Below, piece after piece: positions 1-7,867 of a stretch of DNA of 57,364 nt (within the stretch, counting starts at the first letter, position 1; each line of letters opens with the position of its first letter). The DNA is from Candidatus Polarisedimenticolia bacterium. Its GTDB lineage: Bacteria > Acidobacteriota > Polarisedimenticolia > Gp22-AA2. Both the position numbers and the translations under genes were made by a program. Location: positions 1-57,364 of the forward strand of contig DASYUH010000066.1 in assembly GCA_036001465.1 (NCBI GenBank), written 5' to 3'. The notes under the pieces were generated by a model, which was not told where the DNA came from, searched no databases, and was given only the letters and a program-made list of their open reading frames with translations.

Positions 1-44
1 GTACAGCAATGATGCGATGCGCCTGGTAGGATCGGCGGGCCTGA

Positions 45-75
45 CCCGAGTTGTTTCATATACGGCCGACTCGGG
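45..75. other. Short inverted repeat downstream of the DHFR-like remnant
   Basis: Seven-base arms CCCGAGT (45-51) and ACTCGGG (69-75) can pair around a 17-nt loop. The repeat lies just past the 3' end of the minus-strand gene that stops at 92. It could be a weak transcript-end hairpin, but there is no T-run, so a role as terminator is not shown. Nothing else is recognisable in bases 1-91. Confidence 0.3.
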
Positions 76-91
76 CTAATACGCCCACTGG

Positions 92-651
92 CTACCTTCT
101 CGGCTCATACCGCATCGCTACGGCCCCCGAGCCGAACTCCAGCCGGCTCACGAGCTTCAAGTCGACATGCTTCGATAAGCCTGCGAACAACGTCGGCCCA
201 TGCCCCGCTAGCCTGGGGTGCACGACGAACTCGTACTCATCGATCAACCCCAGCTCCGCCAACGCCTGCGGGAGCTTCACGCCTCCCACGAACAGTTCTT
301 TACCCGGCTCCTGCTTGAGCCGCTCAACGGCCTTTCCCAGATCCCGCGCACGAGCTCCGCGTTCCAATCGACCCGGTCCAGGGTGCTGGACACGACGTAC
401 TTCTTTGCCGCGTCGATCGTCCGGGCGAAGGGCTCCATCCAAGGTTCCATCCAATCAGGCCTCGCTCCCGTCGGCGCCGGCGCCCGCCACGCGGCCTCCA
501 TCATTTGGTAAATCACCCGGCCGAAGAGGAGGGCATCGGCCCGGTCGAGGTTCTCGGCCGCGTGACGATGCAAGTCTTCGTCTGAGGGTATTGCACGATG
601 ATCGCAGCCCCCGTCCAATGTGACGTTGATGGAATACCGGAGGGGTCGCAT
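92..651 (-). pseudogene. Dihydrofolate reductase family (RibD C-terminal-like) protein, frameshifted
   Basis: Two overlapping minus-strand frames together make one protein of about 185 residues. The first (start 651) opens MRPLRYSINVTLDGG and has the family pattern LLFGRVIYQMME. The second (to the stop at 92) carries KELFVGGVKLPQAL and the C-terminal FGSGAVAMRYE. Both are typical of small stand-alone DHFR/RibD-C reductases that bind NADPH. The frames join at a run of three G on the coding strand (343-345 on the + strand). One more G there would restore ELVRGDLGKAVERL. This is either a real one-base deletion or a sequencing error in a homopolymer. The physiological substrate of such stand-alone proteins is generally unknown. 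Confidence 0.7.
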
Positions 652-794
652 TACGTAAGAGTACCATTCGCCATAGGATTCTCAGTCGGTTGGCGTAGTG
701 CGGCGTTGACGCCCGGCGCCGGCCTGCGCTAAGGTGGGAGGCGCTCCCCCAAGCAGCGACAGGCAGCGCCCTCGCCAGCGGGCCGGGTGGCCGC

Positions 795-2744
795 ATGATC
801 GAGAAACCGCAGACCGGACAGGGAACCCGGCGCGCGCCGCGGCGGGCGAAGCCGCTCAGCCGCCTCAAGATCGGCGACGAGTGGACGGCGATCCAGATCA
901 TCGCCCGCTCGCAGGCCAATCCCCAGAAGGCGGTCGCGGAGCTGGTGGAGAACTCCATCGACGCCGGGGCGACCCGCATCATCATCACGCGCGGGCGCCG
1001 CCGCGGCCGGGTCTTCCTGCGGGTCTCGGATGACGGACGGGGGGTGCCGCTCAATGAAGAGGGCATCCCGGACTTTGACTATGTCGCGACGCACATCTGC
1101 GACTCCCTCAAGCGGCGCCTGGGCGAGCGCCAGCGCGGCGGTGTCCAGGGGGAGTTTGGCATCGGGCTCCTGGGATTCTGGTCGATCGGCCGCGAGCTGG
1201 AGATGGTGTCGCAGACCGGAGAGGCGCCGCCGCACATGATGATCCTGCGCAGCGGGTCCAGGACCTACGAGCGCCGCCGCAATCTGGGAGGCCGCACGGG
1301 GCCGGGGGTGGACGTCACGATCCACGAGGTCCACCGCGAGGTCCAGAGCCGGCTGACGGCGGAGAGGCTGCAGCGTTATCTCGGCGAGGAGCTGCGCGAG
1401 CGGATCCGGCGACAGGGAGTGACAATCGTTCTCGAGGACCGCCTGCCCCCCTCCAAGACACTGGAGGTGCGCCCGGCGGTGTTCCGCGGCGAGCGGATCG
1501 TCGAGATCGGCGAAATTCCGGTGGCGGATCACCCGCCGGTGCGCGCCGAGATCTACCTCGCTGCGGAGGCGCCTCCGGGCGCGGAGCGGCCGGCCGTGGG
1601 GCTCTATCGGCTCGGAACGCGCGTCTGCCAGGACATCGCGGCGCTACCGGAGTTCGCACGCGAGCCCTGGTCCACGGGAAGGCTGGAGGGCGCGCTCGAC
1701 TACGCCGATTTCCGGGTTGCGCCGGCGTCGCGCGAGGGGTTCGCCCCGGACGCCTCGTATCACCCCTTCGTGGACGCGGTTCGCGGGGTGGAGCCGATTC
1801 TCCTGAAGCGGCTGCGCCGCGAAGAAGAAGCGCGCGACGAACAGGCCGGGCGGTCGCTAGTGCGCGAGCTGCAGTCGGCGTTCGCGCGCCTTCTCAAGGA
1901 CCTTCCGGCCGGGGACTACGATTGGTTCGGCGCCGACGGCCGGCGCCCATTCGCGGGCGGAGGAGAGGGGCGCCCCGGGGGCCCCGACGCCGTGCCCGGA
2001 GGCAGGGACGGCACACAGGACGAGTTGGAAAGGGCGGCGGATCGTCCCGGGGTCACACCCGAGGCCGGCGAGGCGACCGCCGGCATGGCGCTTGACGGAG
2101 CGACCGAAGAGGCGGAAGCGGAGCCGATCATGCAGCCGGCACTGCTCACCGGACCGCTCGAGCGAGTCGTCATCCGGCCTGCAATCGTGCGCGTCGCAAT
2201 CGGACGGCGCCGCCGGCTGGCGGCCATCGCGTTCGACGCTTCGGGCCTCGTCATCCAGAGCGGGTCCGTGCCGGAGATCGACCGTGGCCTGGAGTACGCC
2301 TGGACTCTTTCTCCCGGTGCGGCATCGCTCATCGTCGAGCCCGGCGGCCGGGCAATCGTCGAGGCGGGGGGCTGTCCGGGGCGCGGCAGGCTTGCGGTGC
2401 GCGTGCGCCAGGGGGCCGGGGACGCACACACGCGCGAGGCGTCGGCCGAGGCGGACGTCCTCATGGAAGCGGAGGCGGCGCGCCGGGCGTTTCCGCCCCC
2501 GGTCTTCGTGCACGCGGCGGGCGAGACGTGGCGCTCCCGCTGGAATGGGGCCTCGGGGAAGCTCGAGGTGAACTCCGCCCACTCCGACTACCAAGTCGCG
2601 CGCCCGCATCCCGCTCGCCGCCGGCGCTACCTCGGGCGGCTGTATGCGAAGGAGCTCGTTCTCCACAACTTCGGGCACGAACCGCCCTCCGCCATCCTGG
2701 AGCGCCTGCTCGAGGTGCTCACGCGATTGGACGAACACCTGTAG
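795..2744 (+). CDS. GHKL-superfamily (MutL/Hsp90/MORC-like) ATP-binding protein
   Basis: The 649-residue protein has the ATP-binding Bergerat fold near its N terminus: an N box AELVENSIDAGAT (catalytic Glu/Asn around residues 49-53), a G1 box DDGRGVP (79-85) and a glycine-rich G2 segment GEFGIGLLGFW (about 120-130). Spacing resembles MutL/MORC-type ATPases rather than sensor histidine kinases, and no H-box dimerisation domain or receiver is present. Residues 375-450 are a low-complexity acidic/Gly-rich linker. The C-terminal 200 residues match nothing I recognise. It stands alone between decayed genes, with no kinase, nuclease or helicase beside it. I see no strong ribosome-binding site, so the ATG at 795 is the likely but not certain start. 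Confidence 0.75.
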   Translation: MIEKPQTGQGTRRAPRRAKPLSRLKIGDEWTAIQIIARSQANPQKAVAELVENSIDAGATRIIITRGRRRGRVFLRVSDDGRGVPLNEEGIPDFDYVATHICDSLKRRLGERQRGGVQGEFGIGLLGFWSIGRELEMVSQTGEAPPHMMILRSGSRTYERRRNLGGRTGPGVDVTIHEVHREVQSRLTAERLQRYLGEELRERIRRQGVTIVLEDRLPPSKTLEVRPAVFRGERIVEIGEIPVADHPPVRAEIYLAAEAPPGAERPAVGLYRLGTRVCQDIAALPEFAREPWSTGRLEGALDYADFRVAPASREGFAPDASYHPFVDAVRGVEPILLKRLRREEEARDEQAGRSLVRELQSAFARLLKDLPAGDYDWFGADGRRPFAGGGEGRPGGPDAVPGGRDGTQDELERAADRPGVTPEAGEATAGMALDGATEEAEAEPIMQPALLTGPLERVVIRPAIVRVAIGRRRRLAAIAFDASGLVIQSGSVPEIDRGLEYAWTLSPGAASLIVEPGGRAIVEAGGCPGRGRLAVRVRQGAGDAHTREASAEADVLMEAEAARRAFPPPVFVHAAGETWRSRWNGASGKLEVNSAHSDYQVARPHPARRRRYLGRLYAKELVLHNFGHEPPSAILERLLEVLTRLDEHL

Positions 2745-2853
2745 CTCTGGAGGCAGCCTGCCGGAGGCTACGCGGAGCCTTGCCCGAGGAGCGGCTTCCG
2801 CCCTCGGGTTCATGCACAATGTAAGTCCTCGTCCAATCGCGCTGCAGTGGCAG

Positions 2854-3182
2854 CTAGGCGCCCGTCCGTCCCGGATTGAGCACGAACTTCAGCTTCGGGC
2901 CGGTGAAGACGAACCCCTGGGACTCGTGGAAGCGCCGGGTCCGGTCCCAGGCGGGGGACTCGGGGGCGGTCACGTCGATGCGGCCCCAGCCGCGTCGGGC
3001 GGCCAAGTCCTTCACGGCGGCGATCAGGCGCCCGCCGACGCCTTGCGATCGAAACGGCGGGGCCACGTACATCTCGTTGATCACGCCGTAGGTTCCGTTG
3101 GCGTAGATGGCGAAGGACTCGACCAGGCGCGGGTCACCCGCGCGTGGCGTGACGCGTCCGCTTCCCGAATCGTGATGTTCAT
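2854..3182 (-). pseudogene. GNAT family N-acetyltransferase, internally deleted and frameshifted
   Basis: The C-terminal part carries an acetyl-CoA-binding GNAT core, YGVINEMYVAPPFRSQGVGG followed by RLIAAVKDLAARRG, with the R/Q-x-x-G-x-G/A loop. The genuine start is most likely the ATG at 3182, preceded by GGAGG, which reads MNITIREAD, a normal GNAT opening. That start is in a different frame from the core and only about 15-20 codons before it, where a complete GNAT has roughly 50-60. A deletion of about 40 codons has therefore removed the middle and shifted the frame. The open frame can be extended to 3201, but those extra residues are 5'-leader sequence. The leader and start are part of a repeat also found at 5213-5286. 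Confidence 0.65.
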
Positions 3183-3234
3183 CTTCGGCCTCCGGAACCA
3201 TCGCGCAGGATACATCGTCCGGGTCCGGGTCGCG
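3161..3234. repeat. Direct repeat copy 1: GNAT leader, ribosome-binding site and first codons
   Basis: These 74 bases match 5213-5286 in the same orientation with 8 mismatches (about 89% identity). On the minus strand each copy contains a GGAGG ribosome-binding site about ten bases before ATGAACATCACGATTC (MNITI). The repeat is therefore a gene start, not a transposon end. The two copies bracket the plus-strand glycosyltransferase-like gene. Confidence 0.8.
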
Positions 3235-3322
3235 CTTGGGGAGCCGTGGTGGTCAGGGCTCGCCGCTGGAACCGCAGCGTAACGCCACCACCGATGTACA
3301 CTCGTGCCGTGGAGTATCTCCA

Positions 3323-5227
3323 GTGAGAATCATCACACCAGGGAAGTGCTTGACTGCTCTCTCCGGGGGTATCACCTTCCTCAGTTCCATCCAGATTTTG
3401 ACGATCAGCCTCAGTCTGGCGCAGATCCAGATCTCGCAAGGCGCCGCGCTCGGAATTCTCCTCCTCTCGATCGTAGCCGGGTTCCTTGCGGGCTGCTTCC
3501 TGGAAGAGACCGGTTCTTTCGCGAGTGTTCCGGAGCCGACCCCGGGCGCCGCGTTCGGCCTGACCGGGACCCTTACCCTTTTCGCGTTCCTCGTCTACTT
3601 CTTGTCCTGGTTTGTCGCGCTCGTGGCGCCGGAGCGTTCATGGGACGGCCTCAGCTATCATCTGCCCACAATCCACTTGTGGGCGCGCAAGGGGCACCTG
3701 GATTGGATCGATCCGCGCTTCCCCCTGAGTCCGCTCATGAACGGCTACCCTAAGGGGGTCGAGCTCGTGTCCTTCGTGATGGTGGAAGCCTTCCGGAGCG
3801 ACCGGATGGCCACCACGAGCAATCTTCTGTATGTGCTGCTCGCGGTTCTGGGGATCGCGTATCTGTCGACGACCTTGGGCGCGACTCCGAAGATGGCCCT
3901 GTTCGCCGGAAGCGCGTTCCTGCTGGTACCGGTAGTGGAATTCCAGTCCATCACCACCTATACCGACGTTGCCTACTCCGCGAGTGCAATCGCATTCTTC
4001 GCCGCCCTGGCCTACGTCCTGTCCCGCCTGGGTGCCAGCTCCTGTCCACCCTGGCGAGCGATCCCGATGCTGGGGGGCGCCATCGGACTCATGTTGGGGG
4101 CCAAGGCTTCCTCCTGGGCCCTGGCGGGCACCGGCCTGGGAGTAGCGTGGATCGCCTGCCTGTTCATCCTGCCGCGCGTGGGATCCCGTGTCGCGAGCTC
4201 TCTTTTCCTCTCCCTGGCCCTGGCCTGCGGACTGTCGACAGGCGGTTACTGGTATCTGCGCAACTGGCTGAAGGCCGGGAGCCCGCTGTATCCCGTCGGC
4301 GTGGCGGTCGCCGGGCACGATGTGTTTCCCGGCCTCGCGATCCCGCAGGCCATCCGGCAAGAGATCAACACCCCCGACTTCATGAAACCCTGGTCGGCCG
4401 GCAGACGGGTCTTCAATAACTGGACCCAGGGCTGGAAGCGGTGGCCCGGAACGATCCTGGGGGTTGATTCCCGCGAGGGTGGTCTGGGGTATCTCTGGTT
4501 GCTGGGCTGCCTTCCTTCCATGGGCCTGATCGTTTTTCGCTGCGTGCGGCAGCGAGGTCTTCGGGCCCGCCTCCAGCCCACCCTGGTCGCAGGGATCGCA
4601 GCAGGCATCGGGTTCGTGGTGACGCCGATGAACTGGTGGGCGAGATATACGGTCTGGATTTATGGACTCGGGCTTCCCTGTTTCGCGTGGGCGCTGAGCG
4701 AAATCATTCGCTCCGCCAGGTCAGGGCGCTTGCCACGGATCTGGCTGGTCGCGTGCCTCTCCCTCCTGGTTTATGAAGGGGGACGATCGGAGTATGTCAT
4801 CCTCGGCAGAGCTTACCCGGGGCCGAGACCGCTCCATCCGGTTGAGCTCTTGCGCCCCGCCAATTGGCGCTGGAAGTCGAACTACGTTTTTCCAGAGACA
4901 CGGGGAACCATTTTCGACGAGATCGTAGCGAGCCACGATGCGGTCGCTCTGGGGCCAGCATGTCGGGAAGAGGGATGCCTGGCAAGCCGGTCTCTGGTTC
5001 TCGGCCAGCTTTCCTATCCCATTGGCGGACGGGATATCGTCCCGCTGACGGGTCCGGTTGATTCCGAGGCTGCCGCTGAACTCAGAGCCAGGCGGGTGCG
5101 GTTCGTCATCTGGGGAGCCGAGCAGCCTCCCGACCTGGGCGGCAACCTCTCCGTTCTGGAGACCCTCCATGTCTCCGGCTTCTGGGTCGTGGTCCTCCGT
5201 GAATCTGTCCACCTTCCTGAATCGTGA
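3323..5227 (+). CDS. Polytopic membrane protein, probable GT-C (PMT/ArnT-like) glycosyltransferase
   Basis: About 634 residues with some eleven hydrophobic segments and a soluble C-terminal part of about 130 residues. After two N-terminal helices comes a loop containing PERSWDGLSYHLPTIHLWA. An acidic residue followed by Tyr-His in the first large periplasmic loop is what GT-C lipid-sugar transferases use near the catalytic site. That makes a polyprenyl-phosphate-sugar-dependent glycosyltransferase of the inner membrane the best guess. I chose the GTG at 3323 because GGAG lies nine bases before it; an in-frame upstream extension to 3236 lacks membrane-protein character. The last ten codons (to LPES and the stop) fall in or next to the 5213-5286 repeat, so the natural C terminus may have been replaced. 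No other sugar genes are nearby. Confidence 0.55.
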   Translation: MRIITPGKCLTALSGGITFLSSIQILTISLSLAQIQISQGAALGILLLSIVAGFLAGCFLEETGSFASVPEPTPGAAFGLTGTLTLFAFLVYFLSWFVALVAPERSWDGLSYHLPTIHLWARKGHLDWIDPRFPLSPLMNGYPKGVELVSFVMVEAFRSDRMATTSNLLYVLLAVLGIAYLSTTLGATPKMALFAGSAFLLVPVVEFQSITTYTDVAYSASAIAFFAALAYVLSRLGASSCPPWRAIPMLGGAIGLMLGAKASSWALAGTGLGVAWIACLFILPRVGSRVASSLFLSLALACGLSTGGYWYLRNWLKAGSPLYPVGVAVAGHDVFPGLAIPQAIRQEINTPDFMKPWSAGRRVFNNWTQGWKRWPGTILGVDSREGGLGYLWLLGCLPSMGLIVFRCVRQRGLRARLQPTLVAGIAAGIGFVVTPMNWWARYTVWIYGLGLPCFAWALSEIIRSARSGRLPRIWLVACLSLLVYEGGRSEYVILGRAYPGPRPLHPVELLRPANWRWKSNYVFPETRGTIFDEIVASHDAVALGPACREEGCLASRSLVLGQLSYPIGGRDIVPLTGPVDSEAAAELRARRVRFVIWGAEQPPDLGGNLSVLETLHVSGFWVVVLRESVHLPES

Positions 5228-5286
5228 TGTTCATGTCCGGCCTCCGGAACCATCCCGCAGGATACATCGCCCGCGTCTCGGTCGCG
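5213..5286. repeat. Direct repeat copy 2: orphan GNAT gene start
   Basis: Second copy of the 74-base repeat. On the minus strand it shows GGAGG, then an ATG opening MNITIQE. The frame then runs into the 3' end of the glycosyltransferase-like gene, so only the leader and about seven codons of this second GNAT gene remain. The stop codon of the plus-strand gene lies inside it. Confidence 0.75.
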
Positions 5287-5290
5287 ACAA

Positions 5291-5306
5291 GGTGACTTTC
5301 GTCACC
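5291..5306. other. Perfect hairpin between the glycosyltransferase-like and CHRD genes
   Basis: GGTGAC and GTCACC are perfect arms around TTTC. The element lies about 65 bases after the upstream stop and about 75 bases before the CHRD start. It could be a weak terminator or an operator-like palindrome. No T-run follows. Confidence 0.35.
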
Positions 5307-5382
5307 GATCCGGGGCGGGCGGAAGATTCAAGCTGCCGGCGGAACCACTTCATCGCTCATCCGAGCGGAAAGGAGGAAGCAC

Positions 5383-5910
5383 ATGACGCGTGTGGGAATC
5401 GTATGGCTGCTTGCGGGTCTTCTGCTGGTCGGGACGGTCGGTGCGCCGGTGTCGGCGGACGACAATGGCCGGACGCTGAGGGCCACCTTGAAAGGGTTCG
5501 AAGAGCCCCCCTCCGTCTCCTCGACGGGGCGGGGGAGCTTCCGCGCCACGATCTCGGAGGATGGGACGGCCCTCACCTACACCATCTCGTACGAGGACCT
5601 CGAGGGGGACGTCCTGCAGTCGCACATCCACCTGGGCCAGCGGGGAGTGAACGGCGGCATCGCCGTCTTCCTCTGCTCGAATCTGGCGAACGGGCCGGAG
5701 GGCACGCCTCTCTGTCCCGGGCCGCGGGCGGGGAGCGTGAGCCGCACCGTGACCGGCGCCGATATCGTCGGGCCGTCGGGGCAGGGGCTGACGACCGGAG
5801 AGTTCGCCGAGCTGCTGCGCGCCATCGACAAGAACGTGACCTACGCCAACGTCCACTCCAGCAAGCACACGGGCGGAGAGATCCGCGGCCAGATCGAAAG
5901 CGAGGACTGA
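5383..5910 (+). CDS. Secreted CHRD-domain protein
   Basis: The 175-residue protein begins with a clear Sec signal peptide (VGIVWLLAGLLLVGTVGAPVSA, cleavage near residue 25). The rest is one CHRD domain, first described in chordin and common in bacterial exported proteins. It shows LRATLKGFEEPP at the start, SHIHLGQRGVNGGIAVFLC in the middle and YANVHSSKHTGGEIRGQI at the end. The domain's molecular role is not established; the protein would act in the periplasm or outside the cell. A strong AAAGGAGG ribosome-binding site precedes the ATG. It looks intact, unlike most of its neighbours. Confidence 0.88.
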   Translation: MTRVGIVWLLAGLLLVGTVGAPVSADDNGRTLRATLKGFEEPPSVSSTGRGSFRATISEDGTALTYTISYEDLEGDVLQSHIHLGQRGVNGGIAVFLCSNLANGPEGTPLCPGPRAGSVSRTVTGADIVGPSGQGLTTGEFAELLRAIDKNVTYANVHSSKHTGGEIRGQIESED

Positions 5911-5917
5911 AAGAGAT

Positions 5918-6247
5918 TCACCCGGACCGCGCCGGCAGGCGGGCCAGCTCGAGCATCTTCAGGACGGTGTTCCAGTTGCGGAAGGTGCTCGTGGTCTCGA
6001 GCGTCGAGTCGAAATACTGCGCCGTGAGCCTGCTGCGCGCGAGTCCGTTCCGGCACAGGAGGTAGATCTCGCCGCCGCGCAGGACGAATCGATCCGGCGG
6101 CGAGCTATCGGGATCCAGAAGTGCCGCCCGCGAACGGCCGGGACGCTCCGCCAGGAAGACGACGTGCAGGGTCCTCGGGTCCGCCGCGTCGCGCAGGAAC
6201 GGATTGTTCCTCGCGATGGCGTCGAGCTCGGCGGCCGTCCGCGTCAC
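5918..6247 (-). pseudogene. DUF1697 protein, C-terminal half only
   Basis: The preserved residues match the second half of DUF1697: AELDAIARNNPF, LHVVFLAERP, then GGEIYLLCRNGLARSRLT and the diagnostic STFRNWNTVLKMLELA near the end. A complete DUF1697 protein is about 180 residues and starts with a LLRGINVGG-type segment, which is absent. Homologous-looking residues continue a few codons upstream of the GTG at 6247 until an in-frame TGA near 6285. The 5' half has been lost, so this is almost certainly non-functional. Confidence 0.7.
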
Positions 6248-6340
6248 GACCGGCGCCTCGGGTGCTCTTAGCGCCCATCAGCAGTTCACTCCGCCTTCCC
6301 GCGTGCTGACCCCGCATCGGCCCCCTACCACCGCCGTATG

Positions 6341-6367
6341 CACAATGCCAGTCGCCTAAGCATTGTG
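6341..6367. other. Inverted repeat after the BamE-like remnant
   Basis: CACAATGC (6341-6348) and GCATTGTG (6360-6367) are perfect eight-base arms around an 11-nt loop. They sit about 20 bases past the stop of the minus-strand gene ending at 6388. Without a T-run it may be a weak transcript-end structure. A partly similar TGCACAATG stretch occurs near 2815. Confidence 0.35.
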
Positions 6368-6387
6368 CTAGTCGTATCGTCTGGGGC

Positions 6388-6786
6388 CTACCGTTTAGGT
6401 TCCGACCAGCCGCTAAGCTCATCGGAAATGAAGTAGACGTTGGCGTCGGCCCAGCGCCAGTAGGTCAGAGGCCCGCCCTCCACTCTCTCGGGCTCGCCGA
6501 GCAACGCTCGGACCTCATCCATGGTCATCCCGTGGCGCAGTTGACGCCAGTTCGCCAGGTCCCGCCATCTGGTCGACGCCGGGACAGGCCGGCCTTTCGA
6601 TGGCTCACTCTTGATGAGGGACTCCAGCTCACGTACGCGTCGTTCGAGGTCGGTGTTCGCGCGCTCGAGGAGCTCTATTCGGCGAAGGAGGCTGTCGGTC
6701 GACGTGTCCTACCCTGCCGCGACCGCCGGGATGGAAGCGGCTGCCAACGCGGCGAGAAGCGCGGTGCGGAGTATCGCGATCATCAT
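6388..6786 (-). pseudogene. Small exported BamE/SmpA-like protein with an in-frame amber codon
   Basis: Reading from the ATG at 6786 gives a signal peptide (MMIAILRTALLAALAAASIP, then AVAAG), a TAG at 6709-6711 as codon 26, and then about 106 further codons in the same frame. These encode a coiled coil (LLRRIELLERANTDLERRV) and a C-terminal RHGMTMDEVRALLGEPERV, the helix-turn pattern of SmpA/BamE-type lipoproteins of the outer-membrane assembly machinery. AAGGAGG lies seven bases before the ATG, so initiation is well supported. Because the coding pattern continues cleanly past the amber codon, this is a recent nonsense mutation, a sequencing error or, less likely, a suppressed codon. Translation could restart at an internal ATG, but that product would lack the signal peptide. 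Confidence 0.65.
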
Positions 6787-6878
6787 GGGCCTCCTTGGGC
6801 GCTAACCCAGTAGAGATTGATTGACGGCGTGAGTTCGGGGCCTTCCGCTCGGCCTCAGCGGCAGGCGCGACGGTGCGC

Positions 6879-7205
6879 TCATGCCCCGTCACCCTCGACC
6901 AGGTCGGATTCATGACGCACCACATGAGCGTCGATGCGAAGCACCCACCTGGACCCAGAACACTGCAACCACTGCGGCGTCGGCTCAACCACACCGCTTG
7001 CTATTAGATTGTCAGGTCGACCCTGCTCGTCCGTGTCTTCGTCAAACGCGATGGCGTCCATGCCGGCCGATAGCGGGACGTGGGCGTTCGTTTCGTCACG
7101 CGCGGAGTCACCGTGCGAGAGGCACAGCAGGTCCCCAAACACGCCGTTGAAGTCGGCTCGGAGGCGCGGACTTGTCACTTTCCCTTTCACCTCAAGTCCA
7201 CCCAA
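6879..7205 (-). CDS. Hypothetical protein (possibly 5'-truncated)
   Basis: I do not recognise a family. The reading frame encodes about 108 residues with natural-looking composition, including AGMDAIAFDEDTDEQGRPDN and QWLQCSGSRWVLRID. The first available start is a TTG at 7205 with no good ribosome-binding site. The same frame stays open upstream to a TAG near 7280 with protein-like sequence (RWVFSGYAPGSWCFAELSNY). The true start may therefore be lost or frameshifted, in keeping with the decayed genes to its left. The 165 bases from 7206 to 7370 hold nothing else I can support. Confidence 0.45.
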   Translation of the reverse strand: MGGLEVKGKVTSPRLRADFNGVFGDLLCLSHGDSARDETNAHVPLSAGMDAIAFDEDTDEQGRPDNLIASGVVEPTPQWLQCSGSRWVLRIDAHVVRHESDLVEGDGA

Positions 7206-7370
7206 CCAGTAATTAGACAGTTCCGCAAAACACCAAGATCCTGGGGCATAACCCGAAAATACCCAGCGAGCTGCCGTCTAGGCTCACAATCACGGCAATC
7301 CCGACTCGCAGCACTGTGCCCGAAACGCAGCCAACCCGTCAGCTTACGGCCGGTCCTCCCAGCCCGCCCC

Positions 7371-7781
7371 TCACACCCCCAGCGCCTTGGCCGCCTTCTC
7401 GTAGCTCTCCGGCTTGACCCAGAGGATCATCCCGAACCCTCCAGGCGAGCAGGCGGCGTTGGCGGCGTGCACGTTCACGCCGGCGTCGCCGAGCTTCTTG
7501 AACCACTCGGCGGCGGCACCGGGCCGGTCGGAGCCCTGGACGAAGAACGCCTGGTGCCGGGGGCTCAGCGACAGGCCGAGCCCCTTGACGGCCTTGGCCA
7601 GACCGGCGGTGTCGTCGGTCACGAAGTCGATCTGGGTCTGCCCCTTGCCGTCGGGAAAGGCGGTCATGGATAGCAGGTTGACCCCGGCCGCCTGGACGGC
7701 CGCCAGGATGCGATGCCCCTCGCCGGGGCGGTCGGGGGCGTGGACGTAGTGATAGTCAACGCGACGGAGCTTGTCGGCCAT
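7371..7781 (-). CDS. ACT-domain-containing small protein
   Basis: The 136-residue protein is made of two ACT-like repeats. The first (RRVDYHYVHAPDRPGEGHRI, then AAGVNLLSMTAFP) has the ligand-binding turn DRPGEG. The second (HQAFFVQGSDRPGAAAEWFK, then LGDAGVNVHAAN) repeats it. ACT domains bind amino acids or similar small molecules and regulate enzymes. With no attached catalytic domain this is a stand-alone ligand-binding or regulatory protein. The ATG at 7781 is preceded by AAGGAGG at ideal spacing, so the longer open frame to 7838 is rejected. It is divergent from the DsbA-like selenoprotein gene, with 86 bases between the starts. Confidence 0.75.
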   Translation of the reverse strand: MADKLRRVDYHYVHAPDRPGEGHRILAAVQAAGVNLLSMTAFPDGKGQTQIDFVTDDTAGLAKAVKGLGLSLSPRHQAFFVQGSDRPGAAAEWFKKLGDAGVNVHAANAACSPGGFGMILWVKPESYEKAAKALGV

Positions 7782-7867
7782 GGGAGACCTCCTTATATTC
7801 CCCAGGTTGGCGGGCGATACTAAAGAGGATGGTAACATAGGGCACTTTCGGAGGATACGGAGACACC

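Noticed and set aside
92-651. Programmed frameshift in the DHFR-like gene
   Set aside because: The slip site is a short G run without a stimulatory hairpin, and nothing in this family uses frameshifting. Deletion or error is more likely.
6341-6367. Integron attC site
   Set aside because: The inverted repeat lacks the conserved RYYYAAC/GTTRRRY core pair and no integrase gene is present, although the region's small gene remnants first suggested cassettes.
6629-6994. Minus-strand ORF of 121 residues
   Set aside because: It overlaps the BamE-like frame in another phase, is Arg-rich and has no recognisable pattern.
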